Positions 40,670 through 48,126 of a DNA stretch of 53,331 nt are shown in pieces. Origin of the DNA: Nanobdellota archaeon (GTDB taxonomy: Archaea > Nanoarchaeota > Nanoarchaeia > Parvarchaeales > Parvarchaeaceae); NCBI GenBank assembly GCA_021796445.1, contig JAKACB010000004.1, forward strand, positions 1 through 53,331, read 5' to 3'. The notes under the pieces were generated by a model that had not been told where the DNA came from, searched no databases, and was given only the letters and a program-made list of their open reading frames with translations. How positions within the stretch are numbered: the stretch's first letter is position 1; the number at the start of each line of letters is the position of its first letter. The position numbers and the translations under genes are program-made.

Positions 40670-41311
40670 ATGGCAGGAATATCATTTCCAACGGTTCCAA
40701 ACCTTGTAACCGTGGATAATTACAGTAACCGGCTTAACATGTTAATACAAATCAAGGTCGTTTATCCCTATAGTTTTTCAAACATAAAGGTGGAGTTCAA
40801 GCTGCTTTACTCCGAAGCCATACATTCATTCCTGTATGGTTGCCCAGATGCGGCATTATCACTAGCAGTCAGATGCTTGGAGCAGGGCCTTAAGCATTAC
40901 CTTAATATAAGTAATATTAAAGAGATACACTATAAAGACAAAAATGGCAACAAAAAAAGTATAAGATTAATCCATGCAAAGCTATTCCATTTGATTCAGT
41001 GTGATGAAAATCCAGTGAAAGATAAAGACATACTGCAGTATCTTAAATCTCTTAGGAACTATACACATGAGGAAAAGTTAGTTGAAGATTTTCATGCGTT
41101 GGAGGCTATAAAACATGTAACTGATGTTTTAAACGAACTTTTATCATTCGAAACATTAACTATAACAGTAGAACCCTGTAGGTTATGCGGACAAAACCAT
41201 AGTATAAATATCGAGCCAAAGGATTATTTTATAGGCAATAGAATAAAATTAAAATGTCCAAATAGATCGGAGTACTTTAATAATATAGGCGAATTTATTG
41301 TTGATTTGTAA
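40670..41311 (+). CDS. HEPN/DUF4145-like protein with a C-terminal cysteine pair
   Basis: A 213-residue soluble protein. LLYSEAIHSFLYGCPDAALSLAVRCLEQGLKHYL (about 44-77) followed by KDILQYLKSLRNYTHEEKLVED is the helical layout of the HEPN/DUF4145 group, with R-N-x-x-H-like residues RNYTH. The spacing between Arg and His is one shorter than the usual nuclease motif, so activity is uncertain. A C-terminal CRLCGQNHSI...KLKCPN segment could hold a zinc ribbon. Some HEPN proteins are RNA-cleaving toxins or RNA-binding partners. No antitoxin is adjacent. The start has a short AT-rich leader. Confidence 0.55.
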   Translation: MAGISFPTVPNLVTVDNYSNRLNMLIQIKVVYPYSFSNIKVEFKLLYSEAIHSFLYGCPDAALSLAVRCLEQGLKHYLNISNIKEIHYKDKNGNKKSIRLIHAKLFHLIQCDENPVKDKDILQYLKSLRNYTHEEKLVEDFHALEAIKHVTDVLNELLSFETLTITVEPCRLCGQNHSINIEPKDYFIGNRIKLKCPNRSEYFNNIGEFIVDL

Positions 41312-41329
41312 TAGACTAAAAATAAAAGG

Positions 41330-41349
41330 GGGTTGAAAAATTACAACCC
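41330..41349 (-). terminator. Intrinsic-terminator-like hairpin between convergent genes
   Basis: GGGTTG-AAAAATTA-CAACCC forms a six-base stem with an eight-base loop. Read on the minus strand it is followed by TTTTATTTTT, matching a hairpin plus U-tract terminator for the zinc-finger gene. It also separates it from the convergent HEPN-like gene. Confidence 0.55.
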
Positions 41350-41388
41350 AAAAAAGAATGTTAATTTTATACAGAATCTATAAAGAGC

Positions 41389-41646
41389 TTACTGCTGATT
41401 ATCTTGATTCTGCTGCGGCGCTTCAGAAGGAGCTTCAGGCTTTTCTTCAGCATTAGCGCTTGAATCCGCTACAGCTTCCTGCTTTTCTTCTTCTGGCTTT
41501 TCGGAAACACCTGACTGCACTTCTTGCTGAGGTTCCTGAGTCTGCTCAGGCTGCATGTGCACTTTCAGGTGTTCATTGAGTTCATCTTCTGTTTTGAACT
41601 CTTCTCCGCATTTTTCACACTTTAATTTTTTGTGGAACAATTCCAT
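41389..41646 (-). CDS. Single C2H2 zinc-finger protein with a low-complexity tail
   Basis: An 85-residue protein. CEKCGEEFKTEDELNEHLKVH (10-30) is a textbook C-x2-C-x12-H-x3-H zinc finger with C10, C13, H26 and H30. After it comes a tail of about 55 residues made mostly of Glu, Gln, Pro and Ala, probably disordered. Single C2H2 fingers are widespread in archaea and bind DNA, RNA or proteins. A TATA-like CTTTTATATG (minus strand, 41666-41675) lies about 25 bases before the ATG, giving a leaderless transcript. A hairpin terminator follows. Role unknown. Confidence 0.88.
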   Translation of the reverse strand: MELFHKKLKCEKCGEEFKTEDELNEHLKVHMQPEQTQEPQQEVQSGVSEKPEEEKQEAVADSSANAEEKPEAPSEAPQQNQDNQQ

Positions 41647-41775
41647 ATTAATCCAAGTAGCTCATCATATAAAAGTGTTTAGAAAATTTTAATCGAAAAC
41701 CGGTAAATTTTCCAATAATTTTCTAATAAATTTAATATTTTTAAGAAATTTAAATAAACAGCGACATAATAGAAA

Positions 41776-42561
41776 ATGGTATACTATTCACAGGTAAATA
41801 AAAAGGAGATTTTAATTGAAGAGTTTGGCGTTGAAAGGCTAACAAAAAGAGTTATAGTCTGCCCAATAGAATGGGACAGAGTATTGCCAGATGATTGGAT
41901 TGATAGACTAAGCAAGGAATACAAAATTGAAACTTTAAAAACGGGCGACAGACATTTAAGCAAACTGGAGAACAATTACAGAATAAAGGATACGCTCTTT
42001 CTTTTTATAAACAGAGGTGTAGCAGAAGCAACTGATAGATTTTACATACTAGCTAAAAATCCAGGTGTTAAAGAGATCATCTTTTTAGGAACAACTGCAT
42101 CATTGGTTGATGATATTGATACGGGGGATATAAACATACCAAAATTTGTACTTCCTTGGGAAGAACTTAGTTCGGAATACGTCAATGCCTTTGAATTTTT
42201 ACCTGTTGGAAATAATATTCTTATTGAGGAGCTTACAAAAAAAGCAAAAAGATATGCGCAGAGCTATGGTCTAAAAGTTAAGAATGATAATCATGCAACG
42301 GTAGAATTATTCTATGGAGAAACCCTCGAATTGTTGAAATTTTTCAAGCAGATGAGTGTATCTACGATAGACATGGAATTATCTGCGTTATATAGATTGG
42401 CTGCAGCTTTCGGTAAGAAAGCAGCAGGCATATTAGAAGTCGGTGATAGGCCCCTGCATAAGGAAGAATTCTTCTCTCAAAAGCACAAAAACAAGAAAGA
42501 TAGAAGAAACCAAGGTAAAGAAGTTGTTTTTAAGATTATTGCGTCACTACTGCAAAATTAG
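41776..42561 (+). CDS. Nucleoside phosphorylase-like protein (PNP/UDP family)
   Basis: A 261-residue protein. EIIFLGTTASLVDDIDTGDINIP (about 100-122) is the family block ending in the GD(I/V)xIP motif. STIDMELSALYRLAAAFGKKAAGILEVGD (about 196-224) carries the EMExxAL-type glutamate (ME) and the late D/S of uridine and purine nucleoside phosphorylases. It would split nucleosides with phosphate into base and ribose-1-phosphate, or act on a related nucleoside (MTA). The N-terminus lacks the usual phosphate-binding GxPxR loop in recognisable form, so the activity may differ. The lysine-rich C-terminus (KHKNKKDRRNQGK) is unusual. Confidence 0.75.
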   Translation: MVYYSQVNKKEILIEEFGVERLTKRVIVCPIEWDRVLPDDWIDRLSKEYKIETLKTGDRHLSKLENNYRIKDTLFLFINRGVAEATDRFYILAKNPGVKEIIFLGTTASLVDDIDTGDINIPKFVLPWEELSSEYVNAFEFLPVGNNILIEELTKKAKRYAQSYGLKVKNDNHATVELFYGETLELLKFFKQMSVSTIDMELSALYRLAAAFGKKAAGILEVGDRPLHKEEFFSQKHKNKKDRRNQGKEVVFKIIASLLQN

Positions 42562-42594
42562 AAAATTTAAATACCGAAAAATAAGGATAATATA

Positions 42595-43140
42595 ATGAAC
42601 TTGCAGAAAGAGATGTTGTATACAGCTAAAGATGGCACTATTGTTTTATTACGTTATCCTTTGGAAAAAGATTCGATGCAATTAATGAACCTTATAAATG
42701 AATTGATTGATGAGCATGCACCGATAGGTGCAAATAAAAAATTAAATAGAAAGCAGGAAGAAGAATACGTTAGAAAGGCTATAAAAGAGATTAAAGAAAA
42801 AAAGAGGATTCAATTTTTAGCCGAAATTGACAAAAACATAGCAGCAAATATTGGAATAAACAGGTTATATGGAAAATCGATGCATGTTGGAGAGTTAGGT
42901 ATATTTATAAAAAAATTATATAGAGATAAGGGAATCGGCGAATTTATGATACAGCAAGCATTGAAATATGCACATAAAGCGGGGATAAAAATGGTAAAGC
43001 TTTCCGTTTTCGCAAACAATGACAGAGCTATCCATCTATACAAAAAATTGGGATTTAAGAAAGTAGGTTTATTGAAGGGTGCTTTAAAAGATAAAGGGAA
43101 ATATTTCGATGAAATTATAATGGTAAAATATATAGATTAA
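42595..43140 (+). CDS. GNAT-family N-acetyltransferase
   Basis: A 181-residue protein. ELGIFIKKLYRDKGIGEFMIQQALKYA (about 97-124) is the GNAT motif A with the acetyl-CoA loop RDKGIGE. VKLSVFANNDRAIHLYKKLGFKKVG (about 129-153) is motif B. DGTIVLLRYPLEKD at the start matches the spermidine/aminoglycoside-type RimJ group. The acceptor amine is unknown. A TATA-like TTTAAATA lies about 25-30 bases before the ATG, unlike the other two GNAT genes nearby, which carry Shine-Dalgarno-led leader ORFs. Confidence 0.9.
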   Translation: MNLQKEMLYTAKDGTIVLLRYPLEKDSMQLMNLINELIDEHAPIGANKKLNRKQEEEYVRKAIKEIKEKKRIQFLAEIDKNIAANIGINRLYGKSMHVGELGIFIKKLYRDKGIGEFMIQQALKYAHKAGIKMVKLSVFANNDRAIHLYKKLGFKKVGLLKGALKDKGKYFDEIIMVKYID

Positions 43141-43520
43141 AAAGATATAATACATTTTATTTACAAAGACAGTAATGTCTTAAAGTTCGTACAATGAAAT
43201 GTATAAATTATAAAATGCGATTTTATCTGAAAGAAGGAAAATAGTTAGGAACACCCGGATAGTTAATAATAGAATCTAATAAAAAATGAGAACAAAGAAA
43301 ACTTTAAATACGAGCAGCATTCAAATAATCAGATGAAATCACTTAAAAGTATAGAGGCATGCGGTCCGATGATAACCGCTTTGGTTCATAGATAGAACTG
43401 GAAATCTAGCCATACTTACCGTAGTGTTTTCTTTTCTTCAGACATTTTTGAGACTTAGTTGCACTTATGATTCTCGTTTTCTTCGGGTTTTTGCCGAAAT
43501 TAAAAAACAGGAGGTATAAA
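43141..43520. other. Intergenic leader region upstream of the zinc-ribbon GNAT
   Basis: About 380 bases without a convincing long gene. It contains an AAGACA-GTAA-TGTCTT hairpin (43166-43181) with a GNRA tetraloop. It also contains a TATA-like TTTAAATA at 43303-43310 and a 20-codon ORF at 43333-43395. GCGGT...ACCGC and UGGUUC...GAACUG stems follow between about 43360 and 43401. A T-rich stretch then runs up to a strong Shine-Dalgarno sequence (GGAGG at 43510-43514). It looks like a structured 5' leader, possibly a regulatory RNA, but matches no class I know. Confidence 0.4.
43333..43395 (+). CDS. Possible 20-residue leader peptide
   Basis: ATG 43333 lies about 25 bases after the TATA-like box, exactly where a leaderless archaeal transcript would begin translation. 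The frame reads MKSLKSIEACGPM and stops at TAG 43393-43395 within the structured region. The peptide has no recognised family. Its position at the 5' end of the transcript leading to a GNAT gene suggests an attenuator-type role, but it could be coincidental. Confidence 0.3.
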   Translation: MKSLKSIEACGPMITALVHR

Positions 43521-43619
43521 ATGGAAAACAAAAGGAAGGAAAAGCAGAGATCAACAAAAAACGGCAGCTTGAATGACATGCTGTCACAAAACAGTGATTT
43601 TGTTCATATCAAAAGCTAA
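43521..43619 (+). CDS. 32-residue Shine-Dalgarno-led leader ORF before the zinc-ribbon GNAT
   Basis: GGAGG at 43510-43514 stands seven bases before ATG 43521, the best ribosome-binding site in the region. The peptide begins MENKRKEKQRSTKNGSL, is basic, and ends at TAA 43617-43619. The GNAT frame runs in +1 relative to it, overlaps its end, and has no comparable site of its own. A +1 shift at the stop (AGC-UAA to AGC-[U]-AAA) would fuse this peptide to the GNAT. A similar MEN-type ORF precedes the GNAT at 48453. Confidence 0.4.
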   Translation: MENKRKEKQRSTKNGSLNDMLSQNSDFVHIKS

Positions 43620-44298
43620 AAATGGCTTTTACATAAGAAATTACAGAGAAAAGGACTTTGCTGGGCTTTATGAAGTGTATAGATCTGCATTCTCTGAGGA
43701 ACCATGGAATGAGTATAAAAAATGCACTTCATGCAAAGTTAATTACGGCATAAATGAAAGCGATAACCCTGCAGAGGATTGCAAAAAATGCGGCAAACCG
43801 TTGAAGCTGGAGGATTACTGGACTGAAAGGGATGTAAATGAAGATATATCCTATGCGAAATCCAAAGAATGGAATTCTATACTTGTTGCGGATTCAAGCA
43901 CTGGAATACTGGGGTTCACGTGGGCTTACAACATCAACATAGAAAAAGACATGAATTTTCTTAAAGAAGCGCAGAATATTGACAGTTCTAAAAGAATAAT
44001 TTATGTCGATGAGGTTGCTACATCTGCCAAATCACGTGGAAAGGGAGTAGCAACTGAGCTGGAAAAGAAGCTGTTTTCTACGGCCGAAAATGCAGGCTTT
44101 GAATACGTAATTCTAAGGACTGACGAAAGAAATACCGCCGCGATGAATCTGTACATGAAACTTGGCTTTGAAAGGTTAACTTGTGGTGTATCAAAGACAA
44201 ATGGAAATAGATACGCATATGACCCTGAGTTTAACTCAAGGGTTTATCTGGTAAAAAGGCTTCTGCCAAGCGAAGATTCTGGAGGTAACAGCAAATAA
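43573..44298 (+). CDS. GNAT N-acetyltransferase with an inserted zinc ribbon
   Basis: From ATG 43573 the frame encodes 241 residues, but the first 18 overlap the leader ORF and look unlike a GNAT start. The domain proper begins at GFYIRNYREKDFAGLYEVYRSAF (about 18-40). A C-x2-C...C-x2-C pair (C51, C54, C70, C73) is inserted between the first helix and the second strand, predicting a small zinc ribbon. VDEVATSAKSRGKGVATELEKKLF is the acetyl-CoA motif and ILRTDERNTAAMNLYMKLGFERL motif B. The acceptor is unknown. The true start may lie later or arise from the upstream ORF. Confidence 0.82.
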   Translation: MTCCHKTVILFISKAKNGFYIRNYREKDFAGLYEVYRSAFSEEPWNEYKKCTSCKVNYGINESDNPAEDCKKCGKPLKLEDYWTERDVNEDISYAKSKEWNSILVADSSTGILGFTWAYNINIEKDMNFLKEAQNIDSSKRIIYVDEVATSAKSRGKGVATELEKKLFSTAENAGFEYVILRTDERNTAAMNLYMKLGFERLTCGVSKTNGNRYAYDPEFNSRVYLVKRLLPSEDSGGNSK

Positions 44299-44314
44299 AA
44301 GTTGCAGTGGACTT

Positions 44315-44341
44315 GGGTCACTTTCGTAATGTGAGTGACCC
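44315..44341 (+). promoter_or_regulatory. Hairpin with U-tract between GNAT and M20 peptidase genes
   Basis: GGGTCACT and AGTGACCC form an eight-base perfect stem with an 11-base loop, followed by TTTCCTTTTTT. It lies 17 bases after the GNAT stop and 15 before the peptidase ATG, and no promoter fits between. It therefore looks like a terminator or attenuator within an operon, or a processing hairpin. Confidence 0.5.
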
Positions 44342-44355
44342 TTTCCTTTTTTGAC

Positions 44356-45372
44356 ATGGAAAAGAAGAATATTGCAAAATTGACAATGGATCTCGTAAAA
44401 ATACCTTCTATTTCCGGGCAGGAGCTGGAAATGGGTAATTTTTTGAGAGACCTGCTTGCTAAGAATTTCACTGTAAAAACGCAGAAGGTCGGAGATAGAA
44501 TGAATGTATTTGCCTTTGCCGGACAACCAAAATTGCTGTTTACGACGCACATGGATACCGTTCCGGGAATGCTGAAATCTGCAGAAGACTTCAACTTCAT
44601 ATACGGCAGAGGATCATGCGACGCCAAGGGCGCTATAGCGGCAATGGTTTCGGCAGGCTTGACTGCTCTACAGTCTGGGTTAAGCGATTTTTGCCTACTT
44701 TTTGACGTAGACGAAGAAAATGAATTTGAAGGCATAAAAAAGGCAGTTAAAAAGATAAATCCTAAATTTGTCGTTGTTGGAGAGCCTTCCTCGCTTAAAC
44801 TAGTAAATGGACAAAAAGGTCTTTTGCAATTTGATTTAAGTGAGAAAGGAAAGGCTGCTCCTGCTTCCCTACCACAGAACGGATTTTCGGCAATAAATAA
44901 GCTGTTATACGACTTAGATAGGATGAATAAACTTAAATTACCGCGAAATAAATTTCTGGGGGAAACAACAATGAATATTGGCAAAATAAACGGGGGGCAG
45001 GCAGCAAATGTTATACCTGATTTTGCATCTGCAAAAATTGACGTGAGAACCGTTGGCAAAAACGACGTAATAAAACAACTTTTCAGGAAAGCTATCATTA
45101 ACGGAAAGCTGGAAACTGAGATGGATTTTGAACCTGCATTCAATAATCTGTATAATCTCCCAAAGATACTAGGAATTGAAATACTGGCCGCTTCCTATTT
45201 TACAGAGATGTATTTCTGGAGAAAGAAGGCAAAGACAATTGTTTTCGGCCCAGGAGATTACAGATATGCACACTCTGCCTTTGAAAGAGTATCTAAAAAA
45301 GATTTGCTAAAAGCAGCGGAAACCTACCTTAAAATCATAAAACTAAATTCAAAAGATATGCTTTTCCATTGA
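44356..45372 (+). CDS. M20 metallopeptidase, LysK/ArgE-like deacylase
   Basis: ATG 44356 is chosen because TMDLVKIPSISGQE then lies at 10-23, as in the family; a GTG earlier in frame would sit inside the hairpin. In the 338-residue protein, H65 and D67 (TTHMDTVP), D89 (GRGSCDAKGA), E120/E121 (DVDEENEFEG) and E of VVGEPSS are the zinc-binding and catalytic set, and YAHSAFE gives the last histidine. FSEKG-like LSEKGKAAPASLPQNG precedes the dimerisation domain. It would remove an acyl group from an amino acid, like acetylornithine or acetyl-lysine deacetylases. The adjacent GNAT may be its acylating counterpart. Confidence 0.9.
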   Translation: MEKKNIAKLTMDLVKIPSISGQELEMGNFLRDLLAKNFTVKTQKVGDRMNVFAFAGQPKLLFTTHMDTVPGMLKSAEDFNFIYGRGSCDAKGAIAAMVSAGLTALQSGLSDFCLLFDVDEENEFEGIKKAVKKINPKFVVVGEPSSLKLVNGQKGLLQFDLSEKGKAAPASLPQNGFSAINKLLYDLDRMNKLKLPRNKFLGETTMNIGKINGGQAANVIPDFASAKIDVRTVGKNDVIKQLFRKAIINGKLETEMDFEPAFNNLYNLPKILGIEILAASYFTEMYFWRKKAKTIVFGPGDYRYAHSAFERVSKKDLLKAAETYLKIIKLNSKDMLFH

Positions 45373-45442
45373 CAGTACATAATTTTTTGTAATCTGGTTT
45401 AAAATCGATTAATAATTAATACTATATAGGTTTTAATCAACT

Positions 45443-46396
45443 ATGGAAAATATCGCTGTAAGAATAAGGAATTTAAGCAAGAGGTATGAAAACGGCGGAA
45501 AGGTGACAAAGGCGCTAAAAAATGTAAACCTTGATATAAGAGAAGGAGAGATATTAGGCGTGCTTGGCCCAAATGGTGCAGGCAAAACAACTTTAATAAA
45601 CATTCTTGCAACATTGCTTATACCTGAACAGGGTACCATTAATGCATTTGGAATAGACGTATTGAAAGAACCGAACAAATTAAGAGAAATAATAGGTTAT
45701 GCCGGACAAGATAGTGAAAAATCTGCATACTATAGGCTTACTGCTTTCGAAACCTTAGTATATTTTTCATATACCTTTAGAGATGTAAAAAAAGAGGATA
45801 TAGAAAAAGAAATAAAATATATAAGTAAAAAGATAGGTTTTTCAAGAAAATTAAACAGCCAGTTCTCTACATTGTCAGGTGGAGAAAAACAAGCTCTTAT
45901 TATAATGCGAGCATTAGTGCATAAACCAAGATTGTGCTTTCTTGATGAACCCTCAAAATCGTTAGACCCAGTAACGGCTAAAAAATTCAGAGCTTTTCTA
46001 AAAGACTTTGTAAGAAAAGAGAAAATTACAACAATAGTCACAACGCACAACATGTCTGAAGCAGAAGAACTGTGTGATAGGATAGTGCTAATAAATAGCG
46101 GTAGAATTAAATTTATTGGTACTCCTTTAGAATTCAAAAATATAATTGATTATACAGACAAAATAACGCTTAACACACACTTAAATAAATTACTGATTAC
46201 AAAACTTAAGAAGATACCCTCTGTGGTAAGAGTAAAGCAGACAGTTAGTTCTACAGTGATATACACAAATAAAGTAAATCAATCGCTGTTAGCCTTAACT
46301 TCTATACTGAAAAATGAAAACTTAGAACCGAAAATAACCGTAAAAAGTGCTACAGTAGAGGATGCATTCGTAAAGGCGATGGAAAATGGCAAATAA
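45443..46396 (+). CDS. ABC transporter ATP-binding subunit, second exporter
   Basis: A 317-residue ATPase. GPNGAGKTT is Walker A near residues 43-51. FSTLSGGEKQALIIMRAL is a complete LSGGQ-type signature, RLCFLDEPSKSLDP Walker B, and VTTHNMSEAEELCDRIV the switch region. The C-terminal 80 residues (KVNQSLLALTSILKNENLEPKITVKSATVEDAFV) form a DrrA-like regulatory tail ending in the EDAF motif of drug and lipid exporters. It overlaps the permease start by 11 bases. Unlike the pump at 6547, no PadR gene accompanies it. Confidence 0.92.
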   Translation: MENIAVRIRNLSKRYENGGKVTKALKNVNLDIREGEILGVLGPNGAGKTTLINILATLLIPEQGTINAFGIDVLKEPNKLREIIGYAGQDSEKSAYYRLTAFETLVYFSYTFRDVKKEDIEKEIKYISKKIGFSRKLNSQFSTLSGGEKQALIIMRALVHKPRLCFLDEPSKSLDPVTAKKFRAFLKDFVRKEKITTIVTTHNMSEAEELCDRIVLINSGRIKFIGTPLEFKNIIDYTDKITLNTHLNKLLITKLKKIPSVVRVKQTVSSTVIYTNKVNQSLLALTSILKNENLEPKITVKSATVEDAFVKAMENGK

Positions 46397-47201
46397 GGTT
46401 AAAGAAATGTTTAAGGTATTTCGTATGGCACTATGGATGAACGTCACTTTACTTAGAAGATATAATTCAAATTTCATATTCTGGATGATTTATGCGGCAG
46501 CAAACGCAATTTTAATGCTTCTTTTCATACCTCTTTATTCCGCTTCTATTTCTGCAATAGGGACTAAAAGCATAATCTCTTTTATCCTAATAGGAGCAGC
46601 AATGCTGCCACTTCTCGAAGAAACGGTTTCCAGTGTTGCGGGGGAAGCAAGCTTTGAGCTGTGGTCTGGAATTATAAATTACTCCTTTACTACTCCTGTT
46701 TCCAGATATATATACTTCAGTTTGAATAGCGCATCCGAAGTTATGGTCTCTCTTATGATTTATTCGCCAATTTACCTGATTGCAATATTTTTTGCCTTTA
46801 ATTATTTAACGCCATTGGGAGTACTGCTTTCATTTATATGCTTTGTTATAGGATTTCTGGGCATGCTTCAGTTAGGTTTTGTGATCGGCGCTGCAATGCT
46901 GCTTTTTAGGAGAGTAGAAGGCTTAGAAGGCATAATTACTTTAGTTATTACATTCTTAAGCGGAGCTTTTATACCATTGCAAGTGCTGCCAAGCTCAATA
47001 AATTACGCCGCTTTATTTGTACCATTGACATCAAGCCTTTATCTTGTAAGGTACTATCTTGTAGGGTCATCATTGATAGCCCCACTATATTTAATGTGGG
47101 CTATTACGATAGGCGAATTGATTGTATTTGCTTTAATAGCCAAGTTTATATTCACAATTGCTGAGAAAAAAGCAGAAAAAATCGGCTTTAACTACATATA
47201 A
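46386..47201 (+). CDS. ABC-2 type permease, second exporter
   Basis: A 271-residue protein with six spans and short loops, the DrrB/NodJ-like ABC-2 fold. LEETVSSVAGEASFELWSGIINYSFTTPVSRYIYF (about 76-110) is the cytoplasmic coupling region (EREXGTLE-like). It lacks the large external domain of the permease at 7326, so its substrate probably differs. It overlaps the ATPase gene by 11 bases. Its C-terminus KKAEKIGFNYI is basic. The pump is a DrrAB-like exporter of hydrophobic compounds or lipids; the substrate is unknown. Confidence 0.85.
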   Translation: MANKVKEMFKVFRMALWMNVTLLRRYNSNFIFWMIYAAANAILMLLFIPLYSASISAIGTKSIISFILIGAAMLPLLEETVSSVAGEASFELWSGIINYSFTTPVSRYIYFSLNSASEVMVSLMIYSPIYLIAIFFAFNYLTPLGVLLSFICFVIGFLGMLQLGFVIGAAMLLFRRVEGLEGIITLVITFLSGAFIPLQVLPSSINYAALFVPLTSSLYLVRYYLVGSSLIAPLYLMWAITIGELIVFALIAKFIFTIAEKKAEKIGFNYI

Positions 47202-47252
47202 GCTTAAAGAGATTAGTAAAATCTTTAAATTTTGTTGATGATACCTAAAACA

Positions 47253-48023
47253 ATGGAAAGGACCGAATTTTCAGCAATTATTGATTATTTAAACAGAAAC
47301 TGGAATAAACCGTGGGAAGTCGAGGAGGAGATGGTCAAATTATTATATCAATCAAAAATACCAAGGCTTATCGAACTAGGTAGAACAGCTATACCAACAG
47401 AATATGGGCCGATGACCTATATTGTTTTCGGCGATTATGCCACCGGAAAAGAGTATGACGTTGCCATATTTGGAAATTTCACAGGCAAAAAACTGAGAGA
47501 TTACAATTACCCTTTGGTTAGAGTACATTCATCTTGCCGGACCAGTGAACTTTTCCACGCAGATAACTGTGAATGCAGACAAGAGTTGGATTTTGCGCTG
47601 AAACAGATGTCAAAGGAGAAAAAAGGAATACTAATATACTTAAATCAGGAGGGCGGGGGAAATGGAATAAAGGCAAAGCTTACTGCTTATAATAATACCT
47701 TTGGTCTCAAGAAGGGGATAGTTATAGTAAAGAAAGACAAAAAAGGCAGGCAATTGAACGTTTACGATGGATATGAAAAGGCAGGTTACAAAAGCGAACA
47801 CAGAGATTTTGATCCCGCTGCAGCTATACTTAAAACACTAGGCATTAACTCTGTAAGGCTTATGACTAATAATCCAAATAAAATAGAAGGCTTAACTTCC
47901 AAAGGCATTAAGGTAAAGCCTTTTGGCATACATATAAAACCAACAAATGGAATAATGAGAAAGCATTTGATTACAAAGGCAAAGAAGCTTGGTCATAGCA
48001 TTACAAATAAGGACCTAAACTAA
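47253..48023 (+). CDS. GTP cyclohydrolase II-like protein with an altered signature
   Basis: ATG 47253 lies about 27 bases after a TATA-like TCTTTAAAT, so it is preferred over the earlier in-frame ATG 47238. The 256-residue protein keeps the zinc cysteines C95, C106 and C108 (HSSCRTSEL, ADNCECRQELD). YLNQEGGGNGIKAKLTAYN replaces the usual YLRQEGRGIGLxxKLxAY, so the arginine of EGRG is glycine. DFDPAAAILKTLGINSVRLMTNNPNKIEGL matches the C-terminal half (LLTNNPxKxxGL). It may open GTP as in riboflavin synthesis or act on a related nucleotide. No other rib genes are nearby. Confidence 0.78.
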   Translation: MERTEFSAIIDYLNRNWNKPWEVEEEMVKLLYQSKIPRLIELGRTAIPTEYGPMTYIVFGDYATGKEYDVAIFGNFTGKKLRDYNYPLVRVHSSCRTSELFHADNCECRQELDFALKQMSKEKKGILIYLNQEGGGNGIKAKLTAYNNTFGLKKGIVIVKKDKKGRQLNVYDGYEKAGYKSEHRDFDPAAAILKTLGINSVRLMTNNPNKIEGLTSKGIKVKPFGIHIKPTNGIMRKHLITKAKKLGHSITNKDLN

Positions 48024-48126
48024 CACTGTTATTCCGTAAAAATAAAAAGAACATTCTTATCGGATTTGATAGGTCATGCTGGACTGCCCTACCAATTTAA
48101 ATATGAGCAGATATCTATAAACTACA

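Noticed and set aside
43360..43402. GGTTC...GAAC stem resembling a tRNA T-arm
   Set aside because: The surrounding sequence gives no acceptor stem, anticodon arm or CCA-type 3' end, so it is not a tRNA.
4963..43619. Shared KNGSL segment between the 4963 protein and the leader ORF at 43521
   Set aside because: Five residues only, with no similar flanks; most likely chance.
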